Source of the DNA: Cyclobacteriaceae bacterium
Lineage (GTDB): Bacteria; Bacteroidota; Bacteroidia; Cytophagales; Cyclobacteriaceae
Reading direction: 5' to 3'
DNA: 64,000 nt
Assembly (NCBI GenBank): GCA_020832305.1
Contig: JAFIEV010000028.1
Location: 1-64,000, forward strand
In this document: in pieces, positions 1 through 9,039 of the stretch
Numbering within the stretch: the first letter of the stretch is position 1
Layout: every line of letters starts with the position of its first letter
The notes under the pieces: model-generated
Told to the model about the DNA's origin: nothing
Database searches by the model: none
The model's input: only the letters and a program-made list of their open reading frames with translations
Made by a program: the position numbers and the translations under genes

Positions 1-1
1 T

Positions 2-1015
2 ACCAATGATATTATTGATGCAAACCGTGGCGGGAGAAATCCTGAACATTATTCTCCACCGTGGGTCAATGGTTTCGATGTTTGTTTTTCCACTGAGTCA
101 AAAGTGCCTACATGGAACCCTATGATTACGCCTGATAGTACTGCTGAAGATATTGGAAACCGTACTCCGGGAACACATTTTGGTACTTATTACTGGAGTG
201 GACCGGGAGAAATAGTCAGTGATAATCTGGAAGGAGATGATTCACGTATAATTATGGACAGAGTCATTCCTTATATAGAAGAACAAACAAAAAGCAATAA
301 TCCCTTTTTTGCTGTAATCTGGTTCCATACACCGCACTTACCTGTTCTTACAGGAGAAGAATATCGTAAATTGTATGCAGGACAGAGTATAGATGTTCAA
401 CATTATTACGGAGCGATTTCAGCAATGGACGAGCAGATTGGTCGCTTAAATAATAAACTGAAGGAATTAAATGCTACTGAAAATACATTGATATTTTTTA
501 CAAGTGATAACGGCCCTGAAGGAAAAGAACAGGAAGGCAGGACACAAGGAAGTACCGGTGGTTTTAAAGGACGAAAGCGAAGTTTATACGAAGGTGGAAT
601 TCGTGTTCCAGGCATTGTTGTTTGGCCAGAAAAAATTCAAAGCGGTTTGCAAACGGATTTTCCGGCAGTTACCTCCGATTATTTTCCAACCATACTCGAA
701 GTTTTTGGCGAGAAAAATCAGTTCCCTGTTTCGCCCTTAGATGGAATCTCTCTGATGGATGTATTCAATGGAAATATGAATTTACGATCTTCTCCCATTG
801 GTTTTCAATTTGGCGGACAAAAAGCTGTGATTGATGACCGGTATAAATTATATATAAACCAGGATGAAGTTGAGCTATATGATTTGTTGGAAGACCCTTT
901 TGAAACTACTGATATTTCCAATGAAAATCCTGAGAAGGTTAACGAAATGAAATCCCAATTAAATGACTTTGTTCGTTCATGTGCAGAAAGCACGAGGGGA
1001 GCAGATTATGATTAG
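2..1015 (+). CDS. Sulfatase (S1 family), 5' end outside window
   Basis: The reading frame is open from base 2, so only the C-terminal part of the protein is visible (338 residues). It carries the second half of the alkaline-phosphatase-like sulfatase fold: the FFAVIWFHTPHLP strand, the FFTSDNG metal-ligand motif, and the YEGGIRVPGIVVWP segment typical of S1 sulfatases. The C-terminal ELYDLLEDPFETTDI motif is also normal for the family. The formylglycine motif (CxPxR) would lie upstream and cannot be checked. The GH43-like gene starts 26 bases downstream on the same strand, which suggests one operon. The enzyme should remove sulfate esters from a glycan in the periplasm; the exact substrate cannot be told from this part. 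Confidence 0.9.
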   Translation, partial: TNDIIDANRGGRNPEHYSPPWVNGFDVCFSTESKVPTWNPMITPDSTAEDIGNRTPGTHFGTYYWSGPGEIVSDNLEGDDSRIIMDRVIPYIEEQTKSNNPFFAVIWFHTPHLPVLTGEEYRKLYAGQSIDVQHYYGAISAMDEQIGRLNNKLKELNATENTLIFFTSDNGPEGKEQEGRTQGSTGGFKGRKRSLYEGGIRVPGIVVWPEKIQSGLQTDFPAVTSDYFPTILEVFGEKNQFPVSPLDGISLMDVFNGNMNLRSSPIGFQFGGQKAVIDDRYKLYINQDEVELYDLLEDPFETTDISNENPEKVNEMKSQLNDFVRSCAESTRGADYD

Positions 1016-1041
1016 AAAACCAACGGTTAAAAAATAAGCAG

Positions 1042-2187
1042 ATGAACCGAATAATAATTTTTACGATAGGATTGACTCTGTTTTTTTCCTGTAATAACCA
1101 AAAAACAGCATACAACGCTTTTTATCCAGGACAAGAATGGAAAGATGATAATGGTGTTCATATAAATGCCTATGGAGGAGGGATCTTGTTTTTTAATGAA
1201 ACCTACTATTGGTACGGTCAACATATGATTGAAGGTGATATCGGAAATACGGCACAAGTAGGGGTTCATGTTTATTCATCTAAAGATTTATATAACTGGA
1301 AGGATGAAGGAATCGCTTTATCGGTAGATAGTTTAGATGCTGACTCAGATATTGCAAAGGGTTGCATTTTGGAAAGACCTAAAGTAATCTACAATGAAAA
1401 AACTAAGAAGTTTGTAATGTGGTTTCACCTGGAACTAAAAGGACAGGATTATAATTCTGCAAGATCTGGTGTAGCCGTAGCCGATAATCCAACAGGACCA
1501 TTTGTATTCATTGAATCGATGAGACCAAACAAAGGTGTCTGGCCTGTTAACGTTCAGGAATTTCATAAACTTCCTGTTTCTGATACCATAAAAAGTAATT
1601 ACTGCGGAGGATCAGATTGTCTTCCTGGTCATGTAGATTCGTTGAATATATTAGGCCGGGATTTTGAGCATGGTCAAATGGTCAGAGATATGACTTTGTT
1701 CGTTGATGATGACGGAAAAGCCTACCATTTATATTCCTCTGAAGAAAACAGCACTTTACATATAGCTGAACTCAGTGATGATTATCTTACCCATTCAGGA
1801 AGATACGCCAGATTTTTTATCCACAGATACATGGAAGCACCTACTATCTTTAAGACCAGTAAAGGGAAATATTATTTCATTGCCTCGGATTGTACTGGCT
1901 GGTCTCCAAATGCTGCCCGATCAGCTGTATCTGATAACATATTTGGTCCATGGAAGGAATTAGGAAACCCATGCATTGGTCCGGATTCTTTAACCACTTT
2001 TAATTCGCAAGGCACCTTTATTATTCCAGTTCAAGGGAAAAAGGATGCTTTCATATTCATGGCTGACCGGTGGGTACCTGAAAATCCTATTGATGGTCGA
2101 TACATATGGTTGCCTATCTATTTTGAGGGTGACAAAGTACGTTTGCAATGGTCACAGCAATGGGATTTAAGTGTATTTGAAGAATAA
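1042..2187 (+). CDS. GH43-like five-bladed beta-propeller glycosidase, lipoprotein
   Basis: This 381-residue protein starts with a short lipoprotein signal whose lipobox Cys is residue 17 (LFFSC). It then shows motifs of the GH43 clan: the INAYGGGILFFNETYYWYG first blade, VHVYSSKDLYNWKDEG, the LFVDDDGKAYHLYSS blade, and RYMEAPTIF, where E265 sits where the general acid Glu is expected. GH43 enzymes remove arabinose, xylose or galactose side chains. The first-blade wording resembles galactan-active subfamilies, but I cannot assign one. It lies between a sulfatase (26 bases upstream) and a GH95 fucosidase (19 bases downstream), so it is probably co-transcribed and trims the same glycan. Confidence 0.8.
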   Translation: MNRIIIFTIGLTLFFSCNNQKTAYNAFYPGQEWKDDNGVHINAYGGGILFFNETYYWYGQHMIEGDIGNTAQVGVHVYSSKDLYNWKDEGIALSVDSLDADSDIAKGCILERPKVIYNEKTKKFVMWFHLELKGQDYNSARSGVAVADNPTGPFVFIESMRPNKGVWPVNVQEFHKLPVSDTIKSNYCGGSDCLPGHVDSLNILGRDFEHGQMVRDMTLFVDDDGKAYHLYSSEENSTLHIAELSDDYLTHSGRYARFFIHRYMEAPTIFKTSKGKYYFIASDCTGWSPNAARSAVSDNIFGPWKELGNPCIGPDSLTTFNSQGTFIIPVQGKKDAFIFMADRWVPENPIDGRYIWLPIYFEGDKVRLQWSQQWDLSVFEE

Positions 2188-2206
2188 AAATGTATAAACT
2201 ATTCGA

Positions 2207-4714
2207 ATGATGAAAAATATTTTGCTTTTGCTTTTGTTACTGTTTTTTGGGTTTACAGCCTGTAAACAGGGACAAAATGTTGAATCAAACCTTAAACTCT
2301 GGTATAAGCAACCCGCTGATGCATCGGTGTCCGACAGTCCAGATAGATGGAAAGATGACCCTGAATGGCTAAAGTCCTTGCCCTTGGGAAACGGTTCCCT
2401 TGGAGTAATGGTTTTTGGCGACATAAACCATGAACGTATTCAGTTAAATGAAGAGAGCATGTGGTCGGGAAGCCCTCACGACAGCGATAATCCTGAGGCT
2501 GCCCTGCATCAGGATAAAATCCGTCAGCTGCTTTTTGATGGGAAATACCGGGAAGCCACAGAACTGACCAATGCAACTCAAATCTGCGTTGGTCCTGGTT
2601 CAGGACGAGGGAATGGGGCCAATGTTCCGTTTGGCTGTTTTCAAACGTTAGGCGATTTATGGATTGACTGGAATAGAAACGATGATTATAATGATTACTA
2701 TAGGGAACTCGATTTAAAAGATGCTGTGGTTCGGATTCGCTATACCCAAAACGGTGTAAAGTATGAGCGTGAGATTTTTACCAGCTATCCCGATCAGGTA
2801 ATGGTTGCACGGTTCACAGCAAATAAGCCCGGACAGATTTCATTCAGTTGTTCGTTGACCCGGCCCGAGCGTTTCCACACTTTTTCAGAAAATCGACAGT
2901 TGGTAATGGCGGGGGTACTCAATAATGGAAAAGCCGGCGAAGGCCTGGAATACATGACCCGGTTAAGGGCCATCAATAAAAACGGAACGGTAGAATATTC
3001 CGATTCAGCAATAACAGTGAAGAACGCTGACGAAGTTGTCCTTCTTTTATCAGCATCCACCGATTATAAGTTGGAATACCCTGCTTATAAAGGACGCGAT
3101 TATAAAACAGTTACACAAATCAACATCGAAGAAGCATCAGAAAAATCCTACGATGTTTTATTGAATACACATAAAGCCGATTATCAGGCTTATTTTAACA
3201 GGGTTGAACTGAACCTCTGCAATTTGCCCGATACCATTCCGACTGATGAGCGAATTTCACGTTTCCGGGAGACAAAAAGCGACAATCATTTAATCCAACT
3301 TGTTTTTCAGTATGGCCGATACCTGCTCATTTCCTCTTCCCGGCCGGGGACTTTGCCGGCCAATCTGCAGGGGATATGGGCCAACAAGATACAGACGCCC
3401 TGGAACGGCGACTATCACACCGACGTTAACATTCAAATGAATTACTGGCCAGCCGAAGTAACTAACCTTTCTGAAATGCACCTTCCTTTGTTCGACCTGA
3501 TTACATCGATCGTGCAGCCCGGTAGCAAAACTGCGCAAATTCAATACAATTCAAAGGGTTGGGTCGTACATCCCATTACCAATGTGTGGGGTTACACTTC
3601 GCCCGGTGAAAGAGCAAGCTGGGGGATGCATACTGGTGCAGCTGCCTGGATTTGCCAGCATATTGGCGAACATTACCGTTTTACAGGGGACATGGCATTT
3701 CTCGAAAAAATGTACCCTGTTTTGAAAGGGGCGGTGGAATTTTACATGGATTGGCTGGTTACAAACCCAAAAACCGGGAAACTGGTTTCCGGTCCTGCCG
3801 TATCTCCCGAAAATACGTTTGTAGCGCCCGACGGCAGTCACAGTCAGATTTGTATGGGACCCGCCCACGATCAGCAGGTAATATGGCAGCTATTTACTGA
3901 TTTTATTGCCCTGTCAAAAGAGTTGGCAATCGAAGATGAAACCGAGCATGACGAAAGCGTCACACAGAGAGATGATTATAAATATGCGAGGTTCCACCCC
4001 GAAAAATCGGGGCAGGTTCTGGCCACTGGAAATCAATTATTAACAGATGAAATGTTAAACCTGGTTGTTGAAGCAAAGAAGAACCTTGCGGCACCAGAGA
4101 TTGGTTCAGATGGCAGACTGATGGAATGGCCTGAGGAATTTCAGGAAGCGGAACCAGGTCATCGTCATATATCACATTTGTTCGCCTTGCATCCGGGATC
4201 ACAAATAAACTGGGAACAGACACCTGAACTGACAGCCGCGGCAAAAAAGTCACTGGATTACCGTATCGAAAACGGAGGAGGACATACCGGCTGGAGTGCG
4301 GCCTGGCTGATCCTCCAGTATGCACGTTTGTATGAAGCTGAAAAAGCCCTTGAAAGCCTGAATACCGCTTTGGAGAGGAGTCTTGCTCCCAACCTGTTCG
4401 GGTTACATCCGCCTTTCCAGATTGACGGAAATTTTGGAACAACTGCCGGAATTGCAGAAATGCTGATTCAAAGTCATGTTGGGGGGATCCGACTTTTACC
4501 CGCTTTACCTGAAATCTGGCCTTCAGGAGATGTAAGAGGACTAAAAGCAAGAGGAGGGTTTGAAATTGATTTAAAGTGGGAAAACAACGAATTAACCATG
4601 GCAGAAATAAGATCAGAAAGAGGAGAGGCGGCAAAAATCAGGTATAAAGAAAAAGAAATGACACTTAACCTGGAAAAGGGTAAAAAGCAAACCATCAGAT
4701 TATCAGATTTTTAA
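2207..4714 (+). CDS. GH95 alpha-L-fucosidase (or alpha-L-galactosidase)
   Basis: The 835-residue length fits GH95. Residues 1-19 are a lipoprotein signal (FGFTAC). The N-terminal domain has the LPLGNGSLGVMVFG and IQLNEESMWSG blocks. The (alpha/alpha)6 catalytic domain has RPGTLPANLQGIW, then DVNIQMNYWPAE with the paired Asn residues used by GH95 inverting enzymes, SPEN with the probable general acid Glu, and the late FQIDGNFGTTAGIAEML block. These enzymes release terminal alpha-1,2-linked L-fucose, and some members act on L-galactose. It is the third gene of a sulfatase-GH43-GH95 run with a 19-base gap to its predecessor. Two ATG codons are in tandem at the start; either gives the same signal peptide. 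Confidence 0.93.
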   Translation: MMKNILLLLLLLFFGFTACKQGQNVESNLKLWYKQPADASVSDSPDRWKDDPEWLKSLPLGNGSLGVMVFGDINHERIQLNEESMWSGSPHDSDNPEAALHQDKIRQLLFDGKYREATELTNATQICVGPGSGRGNGANVPFGCFQTLGDLWIDWNRNDDYNDYYRELDLKDAVVRIRYTQNGVKYEREIFTSYPDQVMVARFTANKPGQISFSCSLTRPERFHTFSENRQLVMAGVLNNGKAGEGLEYMTRLRAINKNGTVEYSDSAITVKNADEVVLLLSASTDYKLEYPAYKGRDYKTVTQINIEEASEKSYDVLLNTHKADYQAYFNRVELNLCNLPDTIPTDERISRFRETKSDNHLIQLVFQYGRYLLISSSRPGTLPANLQGIWANKIQTPWNGDYHTDVNIQMNYWPAEVTNLSEMHLPLFDLITSIVQPGSKTAQIQYNSKGWVVHPITNVWGYTSPGERASWGMHTGAAAWICQHIGEHYRFTGDMAFLEKMYPVLKGAVEFYMDWLVTNPKTGKLVSGPAVSPENTFVAPDGSHSQICMGPAHDQQVIWQLFTDFIALSKELAIEDETEHDESVTQRDDYKYARFHPEKSGQVLATGNQLLTDEMLNLVVEAKKNLAAPEIGSDGRLMEWPEEFQEAEPGHRHISHLFALHPGSQINWEQTPELTAAAKKSLDYRIENGGGHTGWSAAWLILQYARLYEAEKALESLNTALERSLAPNLFGLHPPFQIDGNFGTTAGIAEMLIQSHVGGIRLLPALPEIWPSGDVRGLKARGGFEIDLKWENNELTMAEIRSERGEAAKIRYKEKEMTLNLEKGKKQTIRLSDF

Positions 4715-4802
4715 ACCTGTACATTCAATGAGTGTAAATAGTATCTGATCAGCATTAATTTAAGGCCATTAATCAGGGGACGTGGAAACCAAAAAGTAAA
4801 AT

Positions 4803-4828
4803 AAGGCAGATAATTATAATGCCTTTAA
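4803..4828 (+). terminator. Weak hairpin downstream of the GH95 gene
   Basis: AAGGCA at 4803-4808 pairs with TGCCTT at 4820-4825 across an 11-base A/T loop, with only a few T residues after it. It lies in the 145-base gap between the GH95 gene and the next sulfatase, so it could be a leaky terminator. The stem is only 6 bp. Confidence 0.3.
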
Positions 4829-4859
4829 AAGTTGTTGAATAATGTAAAAACGAAAAATA

Positions 4860-6371
4860 ATGAGGCTAAAAATTTTTTTCAAACTAATTTTTATCGTGCT
4901 ATGGGTATTTATTGCCAGTTCCTGCGTTAAGGAGAAATTAAAGCGAAAACCCAATGTGCTCTTTATTTTTACTGATGACCAGAGTTATTCAACCATACAT
5001 GCTTTAGGTAACACTAAGATTAAAACGCCCAATATGGATAAGCTGGTTCAGGGTGGTGTCAGTTTTAGAAATGCGTATATTATGGGCGGAAGTTCTCCTG
5101 CTGTTTGTTCGCCTTCAAGGGCTTCATTGTTCAGCGGATTAACTCTATGGAACCTGGAAAACCAGGGAATCTATGGTTTTGAAATCTCTGAGAAACACAA
5201 AACCTTGCCGCAGGTATTTCTCGAAAACGGATATGTAACCTTTGCCACAGGTAAGAACGAGCCCGGACGCAAAGGGCATTTTGCCAGGTCTTTCAGCGAT
5301 GGCGATAAAATATTATTCCGGGGAATGACAGAATCGCAATACCGCTTGCCGCTGTGTCCTTTTTCGGCTGAGGGCAATTATTCAAGTGAAAAGGAGGTGA
5401 TTCATGAAGGAACACATTCGGCAGAAGTTTATGCCGATGCCTGCATCCGATTTTTGGAACGCCAAACGGAAAATGAACAGCCCTTTTTTGCGTATGTGGC
5501 ATTTCAAACACCACATGATCCACGTCAGGCACCGGATAAATTTCGTGAACTGTATAATGATGATGAAATGGAATTGCCTGCCTCTTTTCTGCCTCAACAT
5601 CCCTTCGATAACGGAATGCTGAATATCAGGGATGAAAATCTGGCCGGTTTTCCTCGCACTCCTGAAGAAGTGAAAAAACACATTGCTGATTACTATGCAA
5701 TGATATCGCACGATGATTACCAGATTGGCCGGATAATGGACGCTTTGCAGAAATCAGGAAAATTCGATAATACTATTATTGTTTTTGCTTCAGACAACGG
5801 GCTTGCGGTTGGAAAACATGGCCTGATGGGAAAACAAAATGTTTATGAGCATTCAGTGCGTGTTCCACTTATTGTTTCCGGCCCGGGAATACCAAGAGGA
5901 GAAGCGCGTGATCAGCTTTGTTATATTTACGACATTTATCCCACACTTTGCGAACGCGCAGGTTTGCCTACTCCCGAAACAGTTCAGTTTAAGACTTTAA
6001 ATAAAGTAATTGACGGCAAAGAGGGTGTTCACCGGGAGCATCTCTACTTTGCATTTATGTCATGGCAAAGGGCCATTCGTAACGACCAGTTTAAATTGAT
6101 TGAGTATTGTGTGCACGGAAAGCGGTTTACCCAGTTATTCGATTTGAAAACAGACCCGGAAGAGTTGAATAATCTGGCTGGAAATCGGGAATATACCCTG
6201 CCATTGGATGAATTGAGAAAATTGCTTGAATTGGAAAAGGAAAACCTGAATGACGGAAACACAGCGTTTGAATTTACAAGAAATCAGGGAGAGAAATTCT
6301 GGAATACATTTTCTTCCGTTGATAGATCTGAATTTCCAAAGCTTAATGTTGACGATTTTAATGACAACTAA
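4860..6371 (+). CDS. S1-family sulfatase, lipoprotein
   Basis: A complete 503-residue sulfatase. The signal peptide ends in a lipobox (IASSC, Cys22). PNVLFIFTDDQ carries the metal-binding Asp pair at 39-40. The formylglycine motif is C83-S-P-S-R87, so maturation by a sulfatase-modifying enzyme is expected. Later, TIIVFASDNG and HGLMGKQNVYEHSVRVPLI are the usual S1 blocks. The segment before the active site (NAYIMGG) is shared with the sulfatase at 28190, so the two probably belong to one subfamily. The RidA-like gene starts 15 bases downstream. The substrate is a sulfated sugar, probably of the same glycan handled by the flanking GH95 and GH120 enzymes (inference). Confidence 0.95.
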   Translation: MRLKIFFKLIFIVLWVFIASSCVKEKLKRKPNVLFIFTDDQSYSTIHALGNTKIKTPNMDKLVQGGVSFRNAYIMGGSSPAVCSPSRASLFSGLTLWNLENQGIYGFEISEKHKTLPQVFLENGYVTFATGKNEPGRKGHFARSFSDGDKILFRGMTESQYRLPLCPFSAEGNYSSEKEVIHEGTHSAEVYADACIRFLERQTENEQPFFAYVAFQTPHDPRQAPDKFRELYNDDEMELPASFLPQHPFDNGMLNIRDENLAGFPRTPEEVKKHIADYYAMISHDDYQIGRIMDALQKSGKFDNTIIVFASDNGLAVGKHGLMGKQNVYEHSVRVPLIVSGPGIPRGEARDQLCYIYDIYPTLCERAGLPTPETVQFKTLNKVIDGKEGVHREHLYFAFMSWQRAIRNDQFKLIEYCVHGKRFTQLFDLKTDPEELNNLAGNREYTLPLDELRKLLELEKENLNDGNTAFEFTRNQGEKFWNTFSSVDRSEFPKLNVDDFNDN

Positions 6372-6386
6372 TAGGAATTAAATATT

Positions 6387-6941
6387 ATGAAACAAATAGC
6401 CGTTCTGTTTTTTGCAATTGCATTAACATCATGCAATTCTAATACATCTAAAATATCCGAAAAAGAAGAATTGTACAATTACAATATTGAGGAAAAAATA
6501 AATGAATTGGGGATTGAACTTGTGAATCCCGAAAAACCGGTAGCTAACTACCTTCCGGCTGTTAAAACCGGAAATCTTATATTTCTGTCAGGGAAAATTC
6601 CGAAAGACGAAGATGGCAAACTAATAACAGGTAAACTCGGTGCCGACCTTAGTATTGAACAAGGTTACGAGGCTGCCAGATCCTGTGCAATTGCTCAGCT
6701 ATCAACACTCAAGGCAGAAATTGACGATTTGAACAAGGTTGTCCGGATAGTAAAGGTAAATGGATTTGTTAATGCTTCTCCTGATTTTACAGAACTGTCA
6801 AAAGTAGTCAACGGTTTTTCTGATTTAATGGTTGAGGTATTTGGAGAGAGAGGCAAACATGCACGGGCAGCAGTTGGTATGGCATCACTGCCTCTTGGTA
6901 TTGCCTGTGATATTGAAATGATTGTGGAAGTACAAGAATAA
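6387..6941 (+). CDS. Exported RidA (YjgF/YER057c/UK114) family lipoprotein
   Basis: The 184-residue protein has a lipoprotein signal (IALTSC, Cys16), a 30-residue linker and then a full RidA-type domain from about residue 35. It keeps the LIFLSGKIP strand, the IEQGYEAARSCAIAQLSTLKA helix, and the C-terminal block in which Arg160 matches the family's conserved substrate-binding Arg and E177 lies in the final strand. Cytosolic RidA hydrolyses reactive enamine/imine intermediates. Export is unusual for that role, so here the protein may act on a periplasmic sugar-derived compound or have another activity (inference). It sits 15 bases after a sulfatase and 18 before the GH120 gene, consistent with one operon. 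Confidence 0.88.
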   Translation: MKQIAVLFFAIALTSCNSNTSKISEKEELYNYNIEEKINELGIELVNPEKPVANYLPAVKTGNLIFLSGKIPKDEDGKLITGKLGADLSIEQGYEAARSCAIAQLSTLKAEIDDLNKVVRIVKVNGFVNASPDFTELSKVVNGFSDLMVEVFGERGKHARAAVGMASLPLGIACDIEMIVEVQE

Positions 6942-6959
6942 CTGAGAAAATATTTAAAA

Positions 6960-8828
6960 ATGAAAACTTTAAAATTCAAGTTCATTTTGTTTTTTGTTTT
7001 ATTATCCTCCTTGCTAACAGCAAAAGAATATCACGTTGCAAAAACAGGAAACGACAAAAACCCCGGAACATCCGAATCACCTTTTCTGACTATCCAGGCA
7101 GCAGCAAATATTGCCCAAGCTGGCGATATTATTACGGTGTACGAGGGCGTTTACCGCGAACGTATTACCCCTCCGCGTGGTGGAGAATCGGAAACGAAAA
7201 GAATCATTTACCGGACTGCCGAAGGGGAAAAAGTTAATATTAAAGGTTCGGAAATAATAAAAAATTGGGAAAAATTTGTCGGTACTGTCTGGAAAGTTGT
7301 TATCCCAAATTCTTTTTTCGGAGATTATAATCCATACAAAGACCTAATCCAAGGGGATTGGTTCAATGCTATGGGGAGAGTCCACCATACCGGTGAGGTT
7401 TATCTGAATGGTAAATCATTATGGGAAGCTGCTGTCCTGGAAGATGTGTTCAACCCTAAACAAAACACAGACAGATTCGATCCTGAAGGTTCAACGTACA
7501 CATGGTACTGTGAAAGTAACGAAGAAAACACTTTTATTTATGCCAATTTTCATGGTGTAGATCCAAATCAGGAACTGGTAGAAATTAATGTCCGCAAAAG
7601 TTGTTTTTACCCGGATACAACGAATATAAACTACATCACAATCAGTGGATTTACAATGAGCCAGGCCGCTACCCAATGGGCGCCGCCTACTGCCGAACAA
7701 ATAGGATTGATAGGGACAAACTGGAGTAAGGGATGGATTATTGAAAACAACATTGTCAGTGATTCGAAATGCTCCGGGATTACTCTCGGCAAATATGGAG
7801 ATCAATGGGATAACACCTCTGAGAATTCGGCCGAGGGGTATGTGGAAACTATCAACCGAGCCTTGCAGAATGGTTGGAATAAAGAAACCATTGGATACCA
7901 CATCATTCGGAACAATACGATTTTCGATTGCGAACAAACCGGTATTTGCGGAAGTATGGGGGGTATTTTCAGTGTTATTGAGAACAACAATATTTACAAC
8001 ATCTGGACCAAACGGCAATTTCGTGGGGCAGAAATGGGAGGGATAAAAATCCATGCATCCATTGATATGGTTGTTAAAAACAACCGTGTGGTGAATACCG
8101 GAAGGGGCATCTGGCTGGACTGGATGGCTCAGGGAGCTATTGTTTCAGGAAATCTTCTTTATAATAATACCTCCGAAGATCTTTTTATGGAAGTAAACCA
8201 TGGCCCCTTCCTTGTAAAAAATAATCTGTTCCTATCTGAACTTTCATTGCGCGATTGGTCTCAGGGGGGAGCTTATGTTCATAACTTGTTTGCTGGTAAT
8301 ATTGAGGTTAGGTTACAAGGTCGTCTTACTCCTTTCCACGAACCTCATTCAACCAAAGTATTAGGACTAAGACAAATATTTTGCGGCGACAACCGGTTTT
8401 ACAATAATATTTTTGTGGGTGATACTCCAGAAGATCGTGGAAGGCTTTCGGGACTACAAATATACGATGACGTGGCGTTGCCCATGTATGTTGATGGCAA
8501 TGTTTATCTAAACGGTGCAAATCCTTTCACAGGTGAAAAAAGTTCTGTGAAATCGGTTTTACATCCGGAAGTCAGTATCTCTGAGCAAGGCGAAAATGTA
8601 TTTTTGAATATACTTTTTCATAATTCGTTCAGAAAGATAAAAACGCAGCTTATTACCACAGAACTTTTAGGAAAAGCCAAAATTCCAGGGCAAAATTATA
8701 AAAATCCGGATGGTAGTTCCCTGAAAATTGATGAAGATTATTTAGGAAACAAAAGGGATAAAAACAATCCTATGGCTGGTCCTTTTGAAGTTAAAGAAAA
8801 TGGGATAAGGAAAATTAAAGTCTGGTAA
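6960..8828 (+). CDS. GH120 beta-xylosidase-like right-handed beta-helix enzyme
   Basis: The 622-residue protein has a cleavable signal peptide (about residues 1-21) and the full GH120 pattern as I remember it from the Thermoanaerobacterium xylosidase XylC: the YHVAKTGNDKNPGT start, the PNSFFGDYNPY block, INVRKSCFYP, WAPPTAEQIGLIG and SKGWIIENNIVSDSKCSGI. The two catalytic acids are in place: D387 in WLDW (nucleophile) and E411 in FMEVNHGP (acid/base). GH120 enzymes release xylose from xylo-oligosaccharides with retention. The gene follows the RidA-like gene by 18 bases, linking it to sulfatase and fucosidase genes. Xylose may therefore be a branch sugar of the target glycan. Confidence 0.87.
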   Translation: MKTLKFKFILFFVLLSSLLTAKEYHVAKTGNDKNPGTSESPFLTIQAAANIAQAGDIITVYEGVYRERITPPRGGESETKRIIYRTAEGEKVNIKGSEIIKNWEKFVGTVWKVVIPNSFFGDYNPYKDLIQGDWFNAMGRVHHTGEVYLNGKSLWEAAVLEDVFNPKQNTDRFDPEGSTYTWYCESNEENTFIYANFHGVDPNQELVEINVRKSCFYPDTTNINYITISGFTMSQAATQWAPPTAEQIGLIGTNWSKGWIIENNIVSDSKCSGITLGKYGDQWDNTSENSAEGYVETINRALQNGWNKETIGYHIIRNNTIFDCEQTGICGSMGGIFSVIENNNIYNIWTKRQFRGAEMGGIKIHASIDMVVKNNRVVNTGRGIWLDWMAQGAIVSGNLLYNNTSEDLFMEVNHGPFLVKNNLFLSELSLRDWSQGGAYVHNLFAGNIEVRLQGRLTPFHEPHSTKVLGLRQIFCGDNRFYNNIFVGDTPEDRGRLSGLQIYDDVALPMYVDGNVYLNGANPFTGEKSSVKSVLHPEVSISEQGENVFLNILFHNSFRKIKTQLITTELLGKAKIPGQNYKNPDGSSLKIDEDYLGNKRDKNNPMAGPFEVKENGIRKIKVW

Positions 8829-9039
8829 TTGCCTGTAAATAACTTTGCTTTTAATATAGTATAATTATTCAGTAAAAAACATTTTTAACCAGGAATTCTC
8901 CTATTGGATGTATGGAATGTTTGGCACATTGGCTGCATTATTTGTGCGGAAATATGTTCCTTATATATGTTGTAGGTGCCTTTGCTAAGGAAAATGAATT
9001 TAGGTATAACATTAAGTAATCATTTTAAATAAATAAGCA

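Noticed and set aside
3960-4634. Long open frame on the minus strand (224 codons)
   Set aside because: It is antisense to the GH95 gene, has no signal or known motif, and its composition follows the reverse of the GH95 codons.
7491-8054. Minus-strand open frame of 187 codons
   Set aside because: It lies wholly antisense to the GH120 gene and shows no protein motif.
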